DNA of 64,000 nucleotides from Lentinula raphanica (GCA_027919835.1 JANVFP010000001.1:1984001-2048000), one strand, 5' to 3'; shown: positions 22,160 to 35,300, counted from the stretch's first letter. Numbers and translations: made by a program. The notes: generated by a model not told the origin, from the letters alone.

Positions 22160-23724
22160 ATGAAGGTGATGCCCTTCATATTCGAAAGGAACTTACCACT
22201 GCTAACATGGCTCTATCTCTGTTCTTAACGTACAGGTCCTCGCTGTGCTTTACAATGGCTTCAAGGCCGCCATCGAAGAACCAAGACTACTTGGAACTGT
22301 GGAGAATAAGGTATGGTAGTCTTTCACTCGCTACGTAACGAACTCTGAACGTGCTCGTAGCTCGGAATGGACAAATGGCTCGCTGCCAGAGGACACGAAT
22401 TCATCGTGACCAGTAGCAAAGAAGGCCCTAATAGTGACTTTGAAAAACACATCGTCGACGTATGTTCTTCCAGTTCGATTTAAAAACATCCAATTCATGT
22501 TGTCGCAGGCTGAAGTCTTGATCACAACGCCCTTCCATCCTGGATATCTCACTCGTGAGTTGATGGAAAAGGTACGATGCATGCCCCTTCTATTATCGCC
22601 GAGTCCGCCTTGTTTTCATGCTCAACCATGATATAACATAGGCCAAGAACCTCAAGATCTGCATCACTGCCGGAGTAGGATCAGACCATATCGATCTCAA
22701 CGCCGCCGTGGACCATAAGATCCAAGTCCTCGAAGTGTCCGGAAGCAACGTTACGAGTGTCGCGGAACATGCAGTGATGAGTATGTTGCTGCTCGTGAGG
22801 AACTTTGTTCCTGCGCATGAAGTAGGCATTTCCGGCCAGGTATCTCAGAGTCCTACTGAGCTTCTTTGCTACCTTTGGCAGATGATCGAACGCGGAGACT
22901 GGCAAGTTTCTGAGGTCGCCCGCAATGCGTTTGACCTCGAAGGTAAAGTCATTGGGACCATTGGCGCCGGTCGAATCGGGTACAGGATTATGCAGAGGTT
23001 GTTGCCTTTCAATCCTAAGGAACTGCTGTACTACGATTACCACGAAATTCCTCCCGAGGCGGAAAGCGCAGTCAACTGCAAGCGAGTGGGAACTGTCGAA
23101 GTGAGTGCTGTGGTGCTCGAGAATGAGTTTGTTCTGACAAGTTTTTCTTTTCATGAAGGAATTGGTCTCACAATGCGATATCGTCACCGTCAACTGCCCT
23201 CTTCACGAAGGCACACGAGGGATGATCAACGACCGCCTCCTTTCGGCTTTCAAACCCGGCGCGTGGCTTGTGAATACTGCCCGTGGAGCGATTTGCGATG
23301 AACAGGCTGTTGCAAAGGCTTTGGCTAGAGGACAGCTTCGTGGATATGCTGGTATGTACCTCTAGAATCATCGCTTACCACTGGCTTTGTCCATCCCATT
23401 ATACCCCGTTGATGTTGGTACCTAGGAGATGTTTGGAACGTGCAACCCGCGCCAAAGGACCATCCCTGGCGTACCATGAAGAACCCTCTCGGTGGAGGCA
23501 ATGGCATGGTCCCGCATTACTCTGGTACCACTTTGGACGCCCAAGCGCGCTATGCTTCCGGAACCAAGACCATTCTTGAAAATTACCTTGACGGGAAGCC
23601 TCAGGCGCATCAGAACATCATCGTAGGCGCGGGGAAGTATGAAACAACTTCTTGTAAGCTTTTTTTGTTTTGTCTGCAAGATGTTCAGCACAAAACTCAC
23701 TTCGGTACAGATGGTTTGCATTGA
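22160..23724 (+). CDS. FDH2: NAD-dependent formate dehydrogenase, copy 2
   Basis: Same reaction and motif order as FDH1. Exon 1 is ATGAAG (22160-22165), then [20 protein letters not shown]. Motifs: [20 protein letters not shown], Asn in [32 protein letters not shown], Arg in [11 protein letters not shown], Gln in [13 protein letters not shown], His in [15 protein letters not shown]. The end is KYETTSYGLH after a final intron. Between VPAHE and MIERGDW there is an intron of 60 bases that is in frame and open; FDH1 lacks it. FDH2 lacks the FDH1 intron at VLE|VTGSN. All catalytic residues are present, so both copies look functional. C-termini and the loop after [11 protein letters not shown] differ from copy 1. 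Confidence 0.93.
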
Positions 23725-24515
23725 AGGTCGCGATAGTTGCAAAGTAGCGAATGTTGGCTTGTGCGCTATGTCGTCACAGATGGATGAGAAATGAGATGTT
23801 CAGTGCAGGACAATGTGTATCCCTTGTACGAACACATACCACATGAGTACTCTTGTTTGAAAAAAAATCGTTTCATTGAGAGTCGAGACCGAAGTCGAGC
23901 ACACAACAAGGCTACCAGCAAAAACCATTGAACCACGTAAGTAGAAAACATCGATACAACCGTTTCAGCAAAGGAGAAAGAAAAAATAGCAGTCACGACG
24001 CACATGCACAAGTAAATAATGATGGTAAGTACTGTACAGTTCAAGTTTGTATGCAATGGATGATACCCAGAAGAGATAACGAAGAGAATTCGGGACAGTC
24101 AGTAAATGTGCGGCGCAATCTGTAGACTCGAAGCAATTACGTAACGAAAATATGCGAAAAGGCAAAGGACTCCAGATATGAGAGTGAGTTTCATGCAGTG
24201 CATGATTAAATACTAGATGATATGCAGAGAAACATCGACAATGTACAGATGAGCGAGAGAAGGAGGTGACCGGCGGGGAGAATTAATAGTAGAGGCAGCT
24301 GAGCAGTGGGCGAAATTGACCAGAGAGTGTTATTAATGCAAAGGAGTGTGAGGGTGGGTCCGGAGAACTTGTTGAACGAGCGCAAGAAGCCCTGGGACGA
24401 GACTGTGAGCCACTTTGCTGGCGTGGGATTTTGCGAATGTCCTTTGTCCCAAACGACACCGAGCAGCGATGAAAGTGGGCTCTTCTTTCTTTCACTTTTT
24501 GTGGCTTTGTACAGA
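23725..24515. other. Convergent intergenic region
   Basis: About 790 bp between the 3' ends of FDH2 and the GT61-like gene. Only short open frames; no gene, repeat or RNA identified. Confidence 0.45.
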
Positions 24516-26582
24516 TCAGAATGATTGACTGGTTTCCTGCACGGAATCGACGATATCTTCGATGGCCTTGACTACCGCAGGTCCATGAACAGGAATATAG
24601 TCCTCTTGGAACCCCTGGGGATAAGCAACCTCGGGTTCATTCGGGTATGTGAATGATCTGTGCATAGGAAATTGTAGATAATCGGCTTATACTCTCGGAT
24701 GATTGACGAAGAAACTCACGTATCATTCCAAATTCCTACCCATCTCATACCCAGTGCTCTGCTTGTCCAATGATAATCGTGTGCAAAGCCTCCTGGGTAA
24801 AAGATCTCTATGACAGTTGAGAGCGATGTAGAAGGGAGAAAGACGAGATGGGTGAGGCCGTTGCCGTGCGGACCGAGAAGGATCTGTTTTTGAGAGAGTC
24901 AAGAAGGAGTTCGTGTCATTTAGGAGGGACTTACAGTCGTCCGACTGATAATCTCCAGCTGTTCGTCCTTTGTCAACTTTTCCGCCTCCATCACTATCAA
25001 CTCGAACTCGAACTTTGGCTTTTGATCCTGCGTCCCTCGAACCGCATTACGTCTCTCAACGAACTCCTCCAACGCGCTGACCAAACCCTCATGCGAAGCC
25101 CGAGTGAGCTTCCGTCGCAAGCCTGATTGTCGGGAGATGTACGTTATCAAGATTTTCTCGGGTGAAGAAAGGCTCGGGGCGCCAGAAGCGCTAGTACTCT
25201 CAACATACTTCGCACCACCAGTCCTATCTCGAATCCCAATGAACCTCAAAACCGCACTCCTCACAGGCTCCCACCATCCACCGACTTTCTCCCCTCTCAG
25301 TTTTCCATGAGACCGCATGTACTCCCATGCCTGAGCCGCCGTTCGCTGTGTATGAGAGCCTGTCATCTCGTCTCGGAAGGCCGCGGAACGATCGACGAGG
25401 AGTACGAGGGGAAAGAGAAACGCTCGTTCTTTGTTCTTCGCATGAGCCGAGACGCGTGTGGCGGAGACCCGGTCGTCCCAGTCCTCTTGATGTTCGATGG
25501 TCATTGAAGGAAAGGCGGCGCGGATGAAGAAGGAGTTGAAGCCTGGGACATCGCGCCATCCGTTGGCAGATGTGTGCATGAATATTGAACGGTGGATCGG
25601 GGGTATTGCTGAGCTTGTGTTGTAGTTGGGAGTGAGAGGGTGGTTGTAGATAGATGGGTGAGATGACTGGGTTTCCATGGGGTATGCGTTCCAGTTCCAA
25701 TTGTCTGGTATTGGCCAGGCTAGACGAGGATAGAAGGGTCAAATTGATGTCCTAATGAAATAGAGACTTACCTGGAACAGTCTCCTCGATGACCTCGCTA
25801 AAGGCTCCATGCCAGAACGCTTGTACACCGAACCAGAGCTCGGCGACGAAATGGTAGTAGTGGTTCAAAAATTGGGACGGATCATTGAAAAGGACCTGAT
25901 AGCGATGAATATGAGTGAGTGAATCGTTTGAAGCCTTGAATGGACAACTCACCGTATTTCCCTCGACTTCAAACACCCTGTAATCATCTGTACGACCGTC
26001 CTGCAATCTTCGCCTCGCCTCTTCCAATGAAATGAAATCCATGACCTCCCTCGTGGGCTCCCTCGCTGCGATATTCTCTGCGGATCCATCGGCGAAGATG
26101 CTCACGCTGGCCATCATTCGGACGGGAGGAAACGACGAAGAAGAGGAAGAAGATTGATCGGTGAGGATATACAGCGTCCCATTGGACATGTATAAATTTC
26201 GGAAGAGCGTATAGCCCGGTGCGTGGTGAATCACAGACGTAGCCGGGAACTTCTGAACCTCCTGAGCCATTGAAGTCTCACTCAACTTTTCTCCGGGATC
26301 TGCGATGATTCCTGCCTCCTTTTCTTCGAGTCCAATGCCTGGTTCATGATGGGACAAGTCTCCCTCCCCTACGACTTCAGACTGCCCAGAATGGACATGC
26401 GTGTTAATCTGAATGACTGCTGCACCCATACCCAGTTCTGTCGTGAACAATCCCAGTGTGCCGTCACGGATAGGGTAGAAAACAGTGAGGAGATGCATGA
26501 ACGACGCCCCGATAAGGATAAGCATCATGTCTCGCCATGAAAAAGGGTGCCCAAGACGAGGAAAACGAAGGAGTTTGAACAT
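24516..26582 (-). CDS. Glycosyltransferase family 61-like (DUF563) type II membrane protein
   Basis: Start at 26582: a short cytosolic tail MFKLLRFPRLGHPFSWRD, one membrane span LILIGASFMHLLTVF, then a luminal domain, as in Golgi transferases. Five exons, with introns after VEGNT (near 25950), after VIEETVP (near 25770), after IISRTT (near 24932) and after GIWNDT (near 24718). Family features: FNDPSQFLNHYYHFVAELWF, a long variable middle with poly-Ser, ILITYISRQSGLRRKL, and the DUF563 C-terminal block ILLGPHGNGLTHLVFLPS followed by VIEIFYPGGFAHDYHW. The stop TGA is at 24516-24518 after QETSQSF. GT61 enzymes add xylose, GlcNAc or arabinose; the substrate here is unknown. Complete by length. 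Confidence 0.82.
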
Positions 26583-27501
26583 GATTCAGTGTCCGGTTGT
26601 TCAAGGTTTCTGTTATGTACGCTCGATTTGATAGTGATAAGAGTGGATGGTTTTGTTCAGCTGCTAGTGGCGAACACAAGCGTGGATGCAGTCGGGCAGA
26701 GGGGGGGATGAAGAATGGGACGAAGAGGGGAGGGATAGACGTAAAGAGTAGCGTATATCTTTACGCTTACAGCCGCGACGAGATTCGTTCCCGGCTTGAC
26801 GGTCTCAGGACGATGATGGGTGAAGTATATATCCTGACAGCCCGGGTCAAACTGTCCAAGATAGAATAAAATCAGTTAGTCAGTACGGGATGATGCATGT
26901 GTGAAGCAGTGCATGAGACCCAAGTGAGATGTTACGACTACCCCCTTATGCCAGCTTATACTTCCGTGCAAGAAAGCCAGGAAAACAGAAGTCTAGCATA
27001 TGTCGAAAAGGAGATGGTCTCTCCCAGACAACTTTAAGAAACTGAGAAACATTTGCATTAGTACTTACCTGGATAAGCTCAAATTTTGACCTCCTCTTCG
27101 GCAGACTATCTGGCAATTTCTGTCGAAATGACAGAACTAAATCTTGACAGAATCAGCTCATAATCCCCACACCTGGAGTAAGTAACTGACAATACCGTAA
27201 ACGACGAGCGATAACGAACGGGAGGGTTCAAGGTGAGTGCAGAGTATCACTACTACTGAGTGACTCTATACTGGCAGTGGAAGAGAGTAAGAAGAAGAAC
27301 GAAGATTTGTTTCGTTTCGCGTCGCCATCTTTTTCAAGGCACATCTGCGGCTCGGAATCCATTCCCTTTCGGAAATATCGATAGTGTGGGGAAATACCGC
27401 CGATCGGCGTAAGGTCTCGTAAGGTACCATTCAAATCTTGGGGAAACGTTTATAGAACGCGTCCGACTGTACATTTTACACCTTCACACCTACACAGCTC
27501 C
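26583..27501. other. Upstream region of the GT61-like gene
   Basis: About 920 bp between the GT61-like start and the foldback element. Open frames here lack motifs. Presumed promoter. Confidence 0.4.
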
Positions 27502-27509
27502 GTACTACG
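27502..27509. repeat. Target-site duplication (left), GTACTACG
   Basis: Identical to 29210-29217; the pair exactly brackets the element 27510-29209. Confidence 0.9.
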
Positions 27510-29209
27510 CACCTCATACGCCCATATACTGAGGGATATATCCTTAGCCATGGAGGGGTATTTGGCTAAGGATTGATCCTTGGCTTATCATCAGTTCTCT
27601 ATAGCGCAATAATTATTCAATAATTCGTGCACTTTATACAATATGAACTTGAATTCTCACCGCCTGAGATCTCCATCAACCAATAAAGTACGGGTGCTGT
27701 GACTCTGAGAAATCGAAATTGGGTGATGTGAATTGCGGCGCTATCACATGAGTTACCATATCCCGCCTTTTGCCGCCCCGCCCCGCCATCTTCTCCCGCC
27801 CTCCCTCCTGTTGTGTCTTGTCGAGCATTCCCTGAGCAATGATTCATGAACAAACTTGTACCCCATTGAATACTAAGATCATATTATGATAAACAGCTAC
27901 AAAGATAGCGGAGGTTGCTTATAGATGTCCGAGTCGGCTTCACTTTTGTTAAGCCCTCTCATCTGTCTCAACCTGAATATCACTACTGCCAGTGTTGCTA
28001 TTGATTTCTTCGTCGTCGCTGTCGCTGCCGCTGACAGTCACCGCTAGTGCTGTCATCATCATTGTTGAATTTTTGCCGCAAGAAATTGAGACTGCCTACT
28101 AAAAATCAAGTTTCTCCAAGGCTGTAAGTACATTAGTATTGCGTTGTTAGAACAATAACATTGCCGCCATTGTAATATACAGTTGCTGCTGTCACTGTCA
28201 TCATCTTCAACAGTCTCCACAGAATGAACATCCAGCTTGTGGTCATTGTCAACAGTTACAGACTTAGAATTTAGTTGGACACTTCAACAACTTCATCTTC
28301 ACCTCCTTCCGAATTGGGGACACTGATTTGTGAGGATATACATTACTAGAGAGAAACAAGTGGCTACATCTACTTAATCACCTTCACATAGACTTAACCT
28401 AGACATTACTGATTATTTGTCGGTACAGTCGCTGTCATCTTGATTCTAAGTTATGCTTGCCACTGCTACTACTATGCTTCTACTTAGTACTTACCTCTGC
28501 CTCTGATACCATGGCTGCAATGCCATCAATAACAGTAATAATGGACAGCAGCAGCAGTATGAATGATGAAAACAAAGCAATACCGATGTACTTACGGGTT
28601 TGGAGATACTCATTTTTTAATACTACAAAGGTGGTTTTGGCAAGTTCTTGCAGCAATCGGCACTAGCAGTGAATGTCAGCAGTCGCAAAGACGATGCCGA
28701 TAGCGGAATCAGCAGCAACAATGGCAGTAACAATGTATAGATTAAGATGGCTCGATGATAGGGCTTCAAAAGTGAAGTCGAAGATGTCTGAATCTACGAG
28801 CAACCGACGAGTCTCTCTTCCAAGCTTTTTGTTATGTTATGAGCTTGATATTCAATGGGTATAAGTATGTTTGTGAAACATTGCTCAGGGAATGCTCGAC
28901 GAGATACAACAGGAGGGAGGGCGGGATAAGATGGCGGCGGCGGCGGCGGGGATCAGCGCTCAGTTACGGTGACTCATGTGATGGAGCTGCACTTCAGTCT
29001 TGCCTTCACCCAATTTCGATTTCTCACAGTGCCCGTACTTTATTGGTTGATGGAGGCGGTGAGAATTCAAGTTCATGTTGTATAAAGTGCATGAATTATC
29101 AAGTAATTATTGCGCTATAGAGAACTGATGATAAGCCAAGGATCAATCCTTAGCCAAATACCCCTCTATGGCTAAGGATATATCCCTCAGTATATGGGCG
29201 TATGAGGTG
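27510..29209. mobile_element. Foldback transposable element, 1.7 kb, 8-bp target duplication
   Basis: Begins CACCTCATACGCCCATATAC and ends with its reverse complement, flanked on both sides by GTACTACG. Inverted repeats of high identity extend at least about 350 bp (27510-27860 against 28865-29209). Recognisable but more diverged complementarity continues to about 550 bp on each side (for instance AAGCCCTC near 27950 pairs with GGGCTT near 28763). The arms contain GATCAATCCTTAGCCAAATA and a GC-rich CGCC/GGCGG stretch; the middle is rich in CTG/CAG-type triplets. No transposase frame. The 8-bp duplication and long inverted repeats fit a hAT-type or foldback non-autonomous element. Confidence 0.9.
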
Positions 29210-29217
29210 GTACTACG
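29210..29217. repeat. Target-site duplication (right), GTACTACG
   Basis: Perfect copy of 27502-27509 directly after the right terminus. Confidence 0.9.
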
Positions 29218-29397
29218 TTCGCTGAAATCTAACGTCGTGTCTTCCAGAGCAGTGTCAGGGAGAGTCGAAAGTCAGACAAACACGTCTACTTCAGTGCCAA
29301 GAATTCCCGTCGCTGTTTTCCAGAACTAAATCCACCGTTAGCGATACCCTGGCAACTCAATTTTCTTTTGGACTGCCACCAGCTGTCACCCTGCAGA
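29218..29397 (+). repeat. Dispersed repeat, copy 1
   Basis: Similar in the same orientation to 55037-55203: shared blocks TTCGCTGAAATCT, TCTACTTCAGTG, AAGAATTCCCGTCGCTGTTT and CCCTGGCAACTCAATTTT. No coding frame is kept. It starts right at the target duplication of the foldback element, so the element may have inserted at or in this repeat. Confidence 0.75.
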
Positions 29398-30938
29398 CTC
29401 CTGCAGGTCTGCAGATTGGTTGACCCACTCATCTAAAGGTTCAAAGAGGCTCGAGTAACTACAAGTCCCAGCCGTCGCGGTAGCCGGTAGGGAAGGGTAT
29501 TACTCAGTATGCTGGCCATCGAAATTTGGTACACCAGGAGGACAGACAGGTAGAGGCAGGTAGTTCGCTGTGTTCGGATTTCGGAGCCATCAACTTTGAA
29601 GCTTCACAAGATTCACGAAATGAAAATGTGTCGCGCTCTTCTGGATGGTACTTATAAGTTATAATAAGAGATTGTAAGTGTTTATACTAGCAAACGAAAC
29701 CAAAAGTCACAGCTAATTCGGTCTTCCACTGAACAGTGAACGTGGTGTTGCTTCAAGCCTCAGTATCACATCGTGCTCGAAAGTAGTCCTCTGCTATATG
29801 ATTCAACTGGAAGTCAACTAATTTCCGCACGAGTGGCAACGACGTACGTGGCAATAAATAAGATAGGTATGAAGTAAGTTTTCGGACAATAATTGACATT
29901 GACCGGCTTTTCGGACCTGCGATATAGAATTTGACTTGATCAGTGCCTTGGACATTCAACTTCGACTCATCTGAGCAGTGTCGACCTCGACTTTGACTTT
30001 GCTACACTTCACTTATGCCTTCATTCCATACCATTCAAAGAAGTAGATTTAGACTAACACTTATGTTGTACAACATCTATAATATACAATGAATTCGACA
30101 TGGAACCATGAGATTTTGACTCGGATCGGTTAGACTTTAGCTGATCTGTTTTGAATAAGCATTCGTGGACCATACTGAATGTATCAGGACTGCTTGTGCA
30201 CATCGAGAGACCGCCGATGCCACCTTAACGACAGCCTGGTACAATCTAACGACTTCTAGTTTCAAGCGTGCGGTTGTTGGTTCGGATCGAATGACCGCTG
30301 GTTTTGATATCCTGATCGCTTGTTCTCATCGTTTGATCGCTTGTTCTGAGTGCTCATTCTCATCATACTTATGTACCAACGAACGCGTCTATGCATTCAT
30401 TTTGGTCTCGCACGACGCCGGTTGAATCGAGTCATAATAGATGATTCACCCGCACTGGTTATCTGCGCTTCTCAATGCATCATGGGTCAATGTACAAATA
30501 AAATTAGAACTGATTCGTTAATCGATGATACATGACTACTCTGGCGGAAACGGGGAAGGGGAATCAAAACACGACACGACTCTACCGTCGTGGTGATGGC
30601 TCGGGATGGGTGTAAGAAACATGGAAACGAAAGCACAATGCGAAACTACGCACCAGCAGGTTTGGCTTGATTGTGAGGTGATGTTCTTGACGATATTCGT
30701 CCTGCAATATATGGACCTAGGCAGCTTTGTCAAGGGAGGGCCATACAGGTAAACGCTATAGTACTTAGCTTATGAGCTTTAATACGTTGTGTATAAGTTC
30801 TTGTTCGAGTGTGATATTTGTGTTCGAGCTTTCAATATTACAGCTAACGAATCAATTACAAGCGTTACTATTATCCGTCTCACTGTGAATAACGAAAGTC
30901 AGCTCACAGTTCCCCGAAGAGAGGAAAAATCACATACC
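29398..30938. other. Long non-coding stretch
   Basis: About 1.5 kb without a supportable gene. Short open frames (e.g. 30165-30425 plus) lack motifs and partner exons; a small duplication of TGATCGCTTGTTCT occurs near 30313-30345. Confidence 0.4.
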
Positions 30939-31441
30939 TCACGCCATCGCAGCCACGAGAAGCAACGGCCGAATAATGTTCCTCCATGTATATCTCCGGC
31001 TCGTGTTGAATATAAAGATTTTGCGATGACTCTTGCGACCTTGTAGAAGGGGGTTCGTGAGGCGAATCTAGAGCGATCGAAAGACTCACAACGGTGGCAA
31101 CGGATACGAGGTCTGTCATCGCACACGCGCTCCAGAAGTAGATGAGCCAAAGCCTCTGGAGCGATAATGAGCAAGTAGCATCCTAAATCACCAACTAAGT
31201 ACGCACCTGCTCTCCGCCGCCTCGTTACAGCGATTGGAACCCTCCATATCCGACTGGCGCATGGGCATTCTCTGTCCCATTGTCGCTTTCGACGAGCGAA
31301 ATTACTACTCATACCCACCTTCCATCGGTGGGCGTTGTCGCAAAACGCGTAAAGATAGCCGGGGCCATCTGCGAGAGAAGTCGGGCGCGACTGGCGGGAT
31401 GTGTATAGAACGCGTAGCGCACGATGGGACCGCTTGGCCAT
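30939..31441 (-). CDS. GIY-YIG/T5orf172-domain protein
   Basis: Start at 31441 (MAKRSHRALRVLYTSR). The domain begins PGYLYAFCDNAHRWKVGMSS, the GIY-YIG-like YLYAF..KVGMS pattern, followed by NFARRKRQWDRECP and RRRRAEALAHLLLERVCDDR, where the Glu after the Arg run corresponds to the family's metal-binding helix, then RIRCHRCGRKSHRKIFIF and a tail ending LLLVAAMA. Two introns (near 31158-31207 and 31042-31092) bring these pieces into one frame. T5orf172-type proteins are numerous in Agaricomycetes. They share the nuclease fold, but enzymatic activity is not established and is not claimed here. Some 130 residues; apparently complete. Confidence 0.75.
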
Positions 31442-32350
31442 GACGAAGATTGGATGAAGTGGATGAGGTGGGTGAGGTCTGAAGAAGGAGGCGGTAAGAG
31501 GTGAGGATGGAGATGACTTTGTTCCAGAGCTTGGTGGAAGGAAATAGAGAGTTGCTGATGTCGATGGGATCAATTTTGTAAGTATTTGTCGTCGTTGATG
31601 GCAGCCTTGAACGTCTTCACCATTAGCACTGGCAATTGTTAGTATTTTGACATCAAGTTGAACGAATTTGAGGATACCATGATGAGCTTTGAGCGCACAA
31701 TCAAAGGCAGAATCAGGAATCAATTATCCATCCAGCTCCGGATCTTCCTCTACGCCATCACCACGCCCTCAGAAGACCACCGAATTTGGCAATGTACGCT
31801 CGGCCAGCCATTCGGCGTCCCAGTCTATTTACCGGTACTCCTGAAGCATTCTTATACCTGATGCAGCCGTCAAGAGTTATACAGTACATGCTAGGATAGG
31901 ATACATTATTCGTAGCAGCAGCTTTACGGCGAGCAACCTGAACGTCCTCACGCTCATTTTTCGATCTCCGGGCATCGAATGCATCAACGTCTGGTTCTCT
32001 ACGAGGAGATAGTGTCGCGTCATCGTAGAATCATTGACAATAGGAGACTAGGATAGGAGAGGGGGGGCAGACATATTAGGGTAATTAGGCGCCGAGATGT
32101 TAGGGATCTAGAACGCCATTCGAAGCCGAATAGAGTATGTATTGAGAGATTCTAGCCGCTGTAATTTTTTCCCGACCTGTAGTCGAAACTCCCCAGGATC
32201 CGGGCTTGATATTAATCGGACAGCCGTCGCAGTGGATGTATTGAGTGGATGCGGATGTGTCCCTTCAGCGTAAGACATTATGTGTCTCCATGATAGAAGT
32301 AGTAGCATTTCGAGCGTATCTACCTCAAATCAGCCATTTGCTTCAATGCG
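31442..32350. other. Intergenic region, no gene seen
   Basis: About 900 bp between the GIY-YIG start and the 3' end of the NUP192 pseudogene; no supportable feature. Confidence 0.4.
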
Positions 32351-35300
32351 TTAGATATGGAAAAAAAACATACTAAGAGTCGTCTTGGAATCCCGCTGTG
32401 CCTCCATGATCATCTTTTCCAACTGACGACAGATCAAGTTGCGTTTCTGCCCAATTTCCAAGTCTTTGATGAAGCCAAGGTCGAGGTCTCCTACAATCTG
32501 AAGTAGCACATGGATAAGAACACGAATGAGATGAACAGATGCTGGTATACCTCTTGTATGTTATTAACCGCGATCAGGTCTTTTGCACTCAGTTCGGCGA
32601 ATATGTCAGACATCTGCTTCAACGTCGCAGCGAGGTCTTGGCAGAGCAAGTTCAGTACTTCCAGTGCATCACCTATCGTAGGTATGGTAGCTGTGAACAT
32701 TCTGAGCAAAATCCCAGTTCATGGAAGAAATGACACTCGTACCAAGGTAGTGGGAACTCCTCTCGTCGTATCGCGACGCCACATAGGCCGGTGAGAACAT
32801 CAGATTGAAGATGGAAGGAATGTGATTGGACGATGGGAGCCTCCGGCTGTGAATTCGCTAGTCGCACCAGCGTATGTGATCAAAGCCTTGCGGAGAAGCT
32901 GTTCTTTTCTTCGTACTTCTACGTCGAACTTGGAATGTTGGAATGAGAGCCGAACCCTATGGGAAGGAAGTTGGCTCAGATTCTCGTCTCGTGTTGATAT
33001 CAAACCGCAATCTTACCAGGAGCAACGACACTGGCATGAAGAACCTCTCCATCGGTAACAGGCTTGATAGCATCCGTCCACGTTCCGCTACCGAGGCATT
33101 TTGTGGAAAGACCCAGGATAGCAGCGTTTATAGCACCGAAGCCTGAGTGAGTTGAAGCCTAGAAGGACCATTCAATTTATATGTTCTGAATGACAACGAC
33201 GAAGACGTTACCATTTCTGATCGTGGGACGAGAGGAAGCACTTCTGCACAAAGCGTGACGAGTAGATCCAGTTCTTCGAGGAGGGCCAGGGAAAAGTACC
33301 CGGTCTCATTTTTGAGGAGAATGACAATGGTTGCACTGTGGCGCGATATAAAGTCCAAAGCCTAAAAATATAGTGTCAGTATACTTGCAGAAAAACCTCA
33401 TGAGTAAGTTATGACCGACTTGGTTAGACGCTGTAGCATGCTTGCCACCTAATGTCGCGAGCATGGCAACAACAATTTGCAGACTCGGCATGAAGAGATT
33501 GTGATATCTCTGTATTGCAGAAGGTAAGGACGAGTCGTGATCTATAATGGTTGAGTGTCCACGCTATGAATGTACGGATGAGTATAACATACCAACGAAG
33601 GATGAGTCGCTTTCTGGCCTACAATCCAGGAAGTCACACTGAGCCAGGGCCGGAATCCATCATTCTTCTAGCAACCGTTCGGCTCCTGCCCGTGTCTCTG
33701 CCATGCAAATGAAGAAGGACATCTTGGACTCATAGACGTACAGAGGATTCAGGTCATCTAACATGATGTAAGTCGGATACAGCCAGATAGAACAAATTCC
33801 AGAAAGCACATACCTGGATCAGGCTTCAGGATGGATTGCAGGAGTGAGTCGGATTCTTTAATGCCTTGCACAAAGTTGGATAAGATACCGTGACGCTTGA
33901 GAGGAATCAAGACAGGATGTTGCTTTTCCAATGGTGATAGTTGGACCAATGAATCCAAAAGCATGAAAGCCACGGTTTTCCAAACTTCGGTTGGAGTTTT
34001 GTCATCGATGAGAGAACCACTTCAGACAGTAGTACAGCAGTCGATTCATGGATGTCCTCCGATTTAATGATGGTAGGGAGGACATGAAGGATGTCAAAGA
34101 GCATGTTTTCGCGATGATCTTGAGGAAGATAGTCAAAACACCTCGTTAGAGTTATGTCAAGCACGCGCCTCCACGCCTCAAAACCTGTGCTGACTGCATG
34201 CACAACCTGACGACGGTGATTCTCTATAGCAGAGCTTTCCAATATGTAGGAAGTTTCGGCTTCGAGTTGTTGGGCTTGTACTGGCGTGACTATCTTGTTG
34301 TGCGCAAACAAAGCACGTCTAGCCGTCGTTAAAAGCATGAGGAGGCTAGAACGATCGATTATTTCACAGCCTGCTGCATCCTTGCGCAAACAAGCTTGTA
34401 AGTTGACTTCGGCCAAGAGCTGAAGGTCCACAGGCTTGACTGCCAAAGAGTCTTCCCATTCAAACGTTTATGACTGCACAAACTCGATGATCTTGAGATG
34501 CGACTGCCCAATTTCGCGGAATGGCCTGAACACTTCTTCTTGCCAAGAGACAGACTCGTCCAAAACAGATTCGTTGCCAAAGAGGATATCCAGAACTTCC
34601 GAGATGTTTCGCGTCCGGCCTTTGTTGGCGAGGACATGGAGATCCAGAGCCACGAGGTCGAATATCCAAGACCGTAAACGTAAGAAACAGCTGAGTGTAG
34701 AAACAGTGGTGACTACGCGCGAACCATCGTTGTACTGGATCTCTATCGAAGGTTCTTGTAGCATCTGCGGAACTTGGGAAGGAATGGCGGAGAGATGTCA
34801 GGTAAAGAAATCCTCTCGGGTGCGCAGATACCGCATCATTGAGCTAGACGTTCGAGGATGTACGCAAAGCTGGTAAATGACATGGTAGCAGCGTTCCGCA
34901 AGAGCAGGCAGGGTGACGAAGAGTGGAGTGGCTGAAATTTTGGTATGCTTTGCTTTGCCTTTTGAAGTGGGAATGCCCGTATTAACAAGTTGCAAGAGGA
35001 CATGAACACAAGCGTTGTGCCTGCCTAATGCATGAGGGTCCTGTATCCCCTGCTCAAAGTCAGTTCCACCAAAGAGCAAATAATGTGCAACGTTCGGAAA
35101 CCGCCGTCTGGGTTCTGTGTTATGGATAAGGAGATCCAGGACAGCCGTTCTAGTGGCCTGTTCAAGCGATACTTGCATATCCTCCATGTCCGGAGCACCA
35201 GCACCAGTTATCTGTTCAGCTGTCACTTCCGCAAGTGAGATGTCTTCAGACGATTCCACGTCTAGGAGCTGTATATAGCGACCCAGAATACGATCTGAGT

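Noticed and set aside
24920..25742. Second long frame overlapping the GT61-like gene (25224-25742 minus)
   Set aside because: Out of frame with the conserved GT61-like blocks; a shadow.
28839..29120. Open frame with poly-Arg/Ala in the 27.5-29.2 kb element
   Set aside because: Caused by the GCG-rich stretch of the inverted arm; not kept in the other arm.
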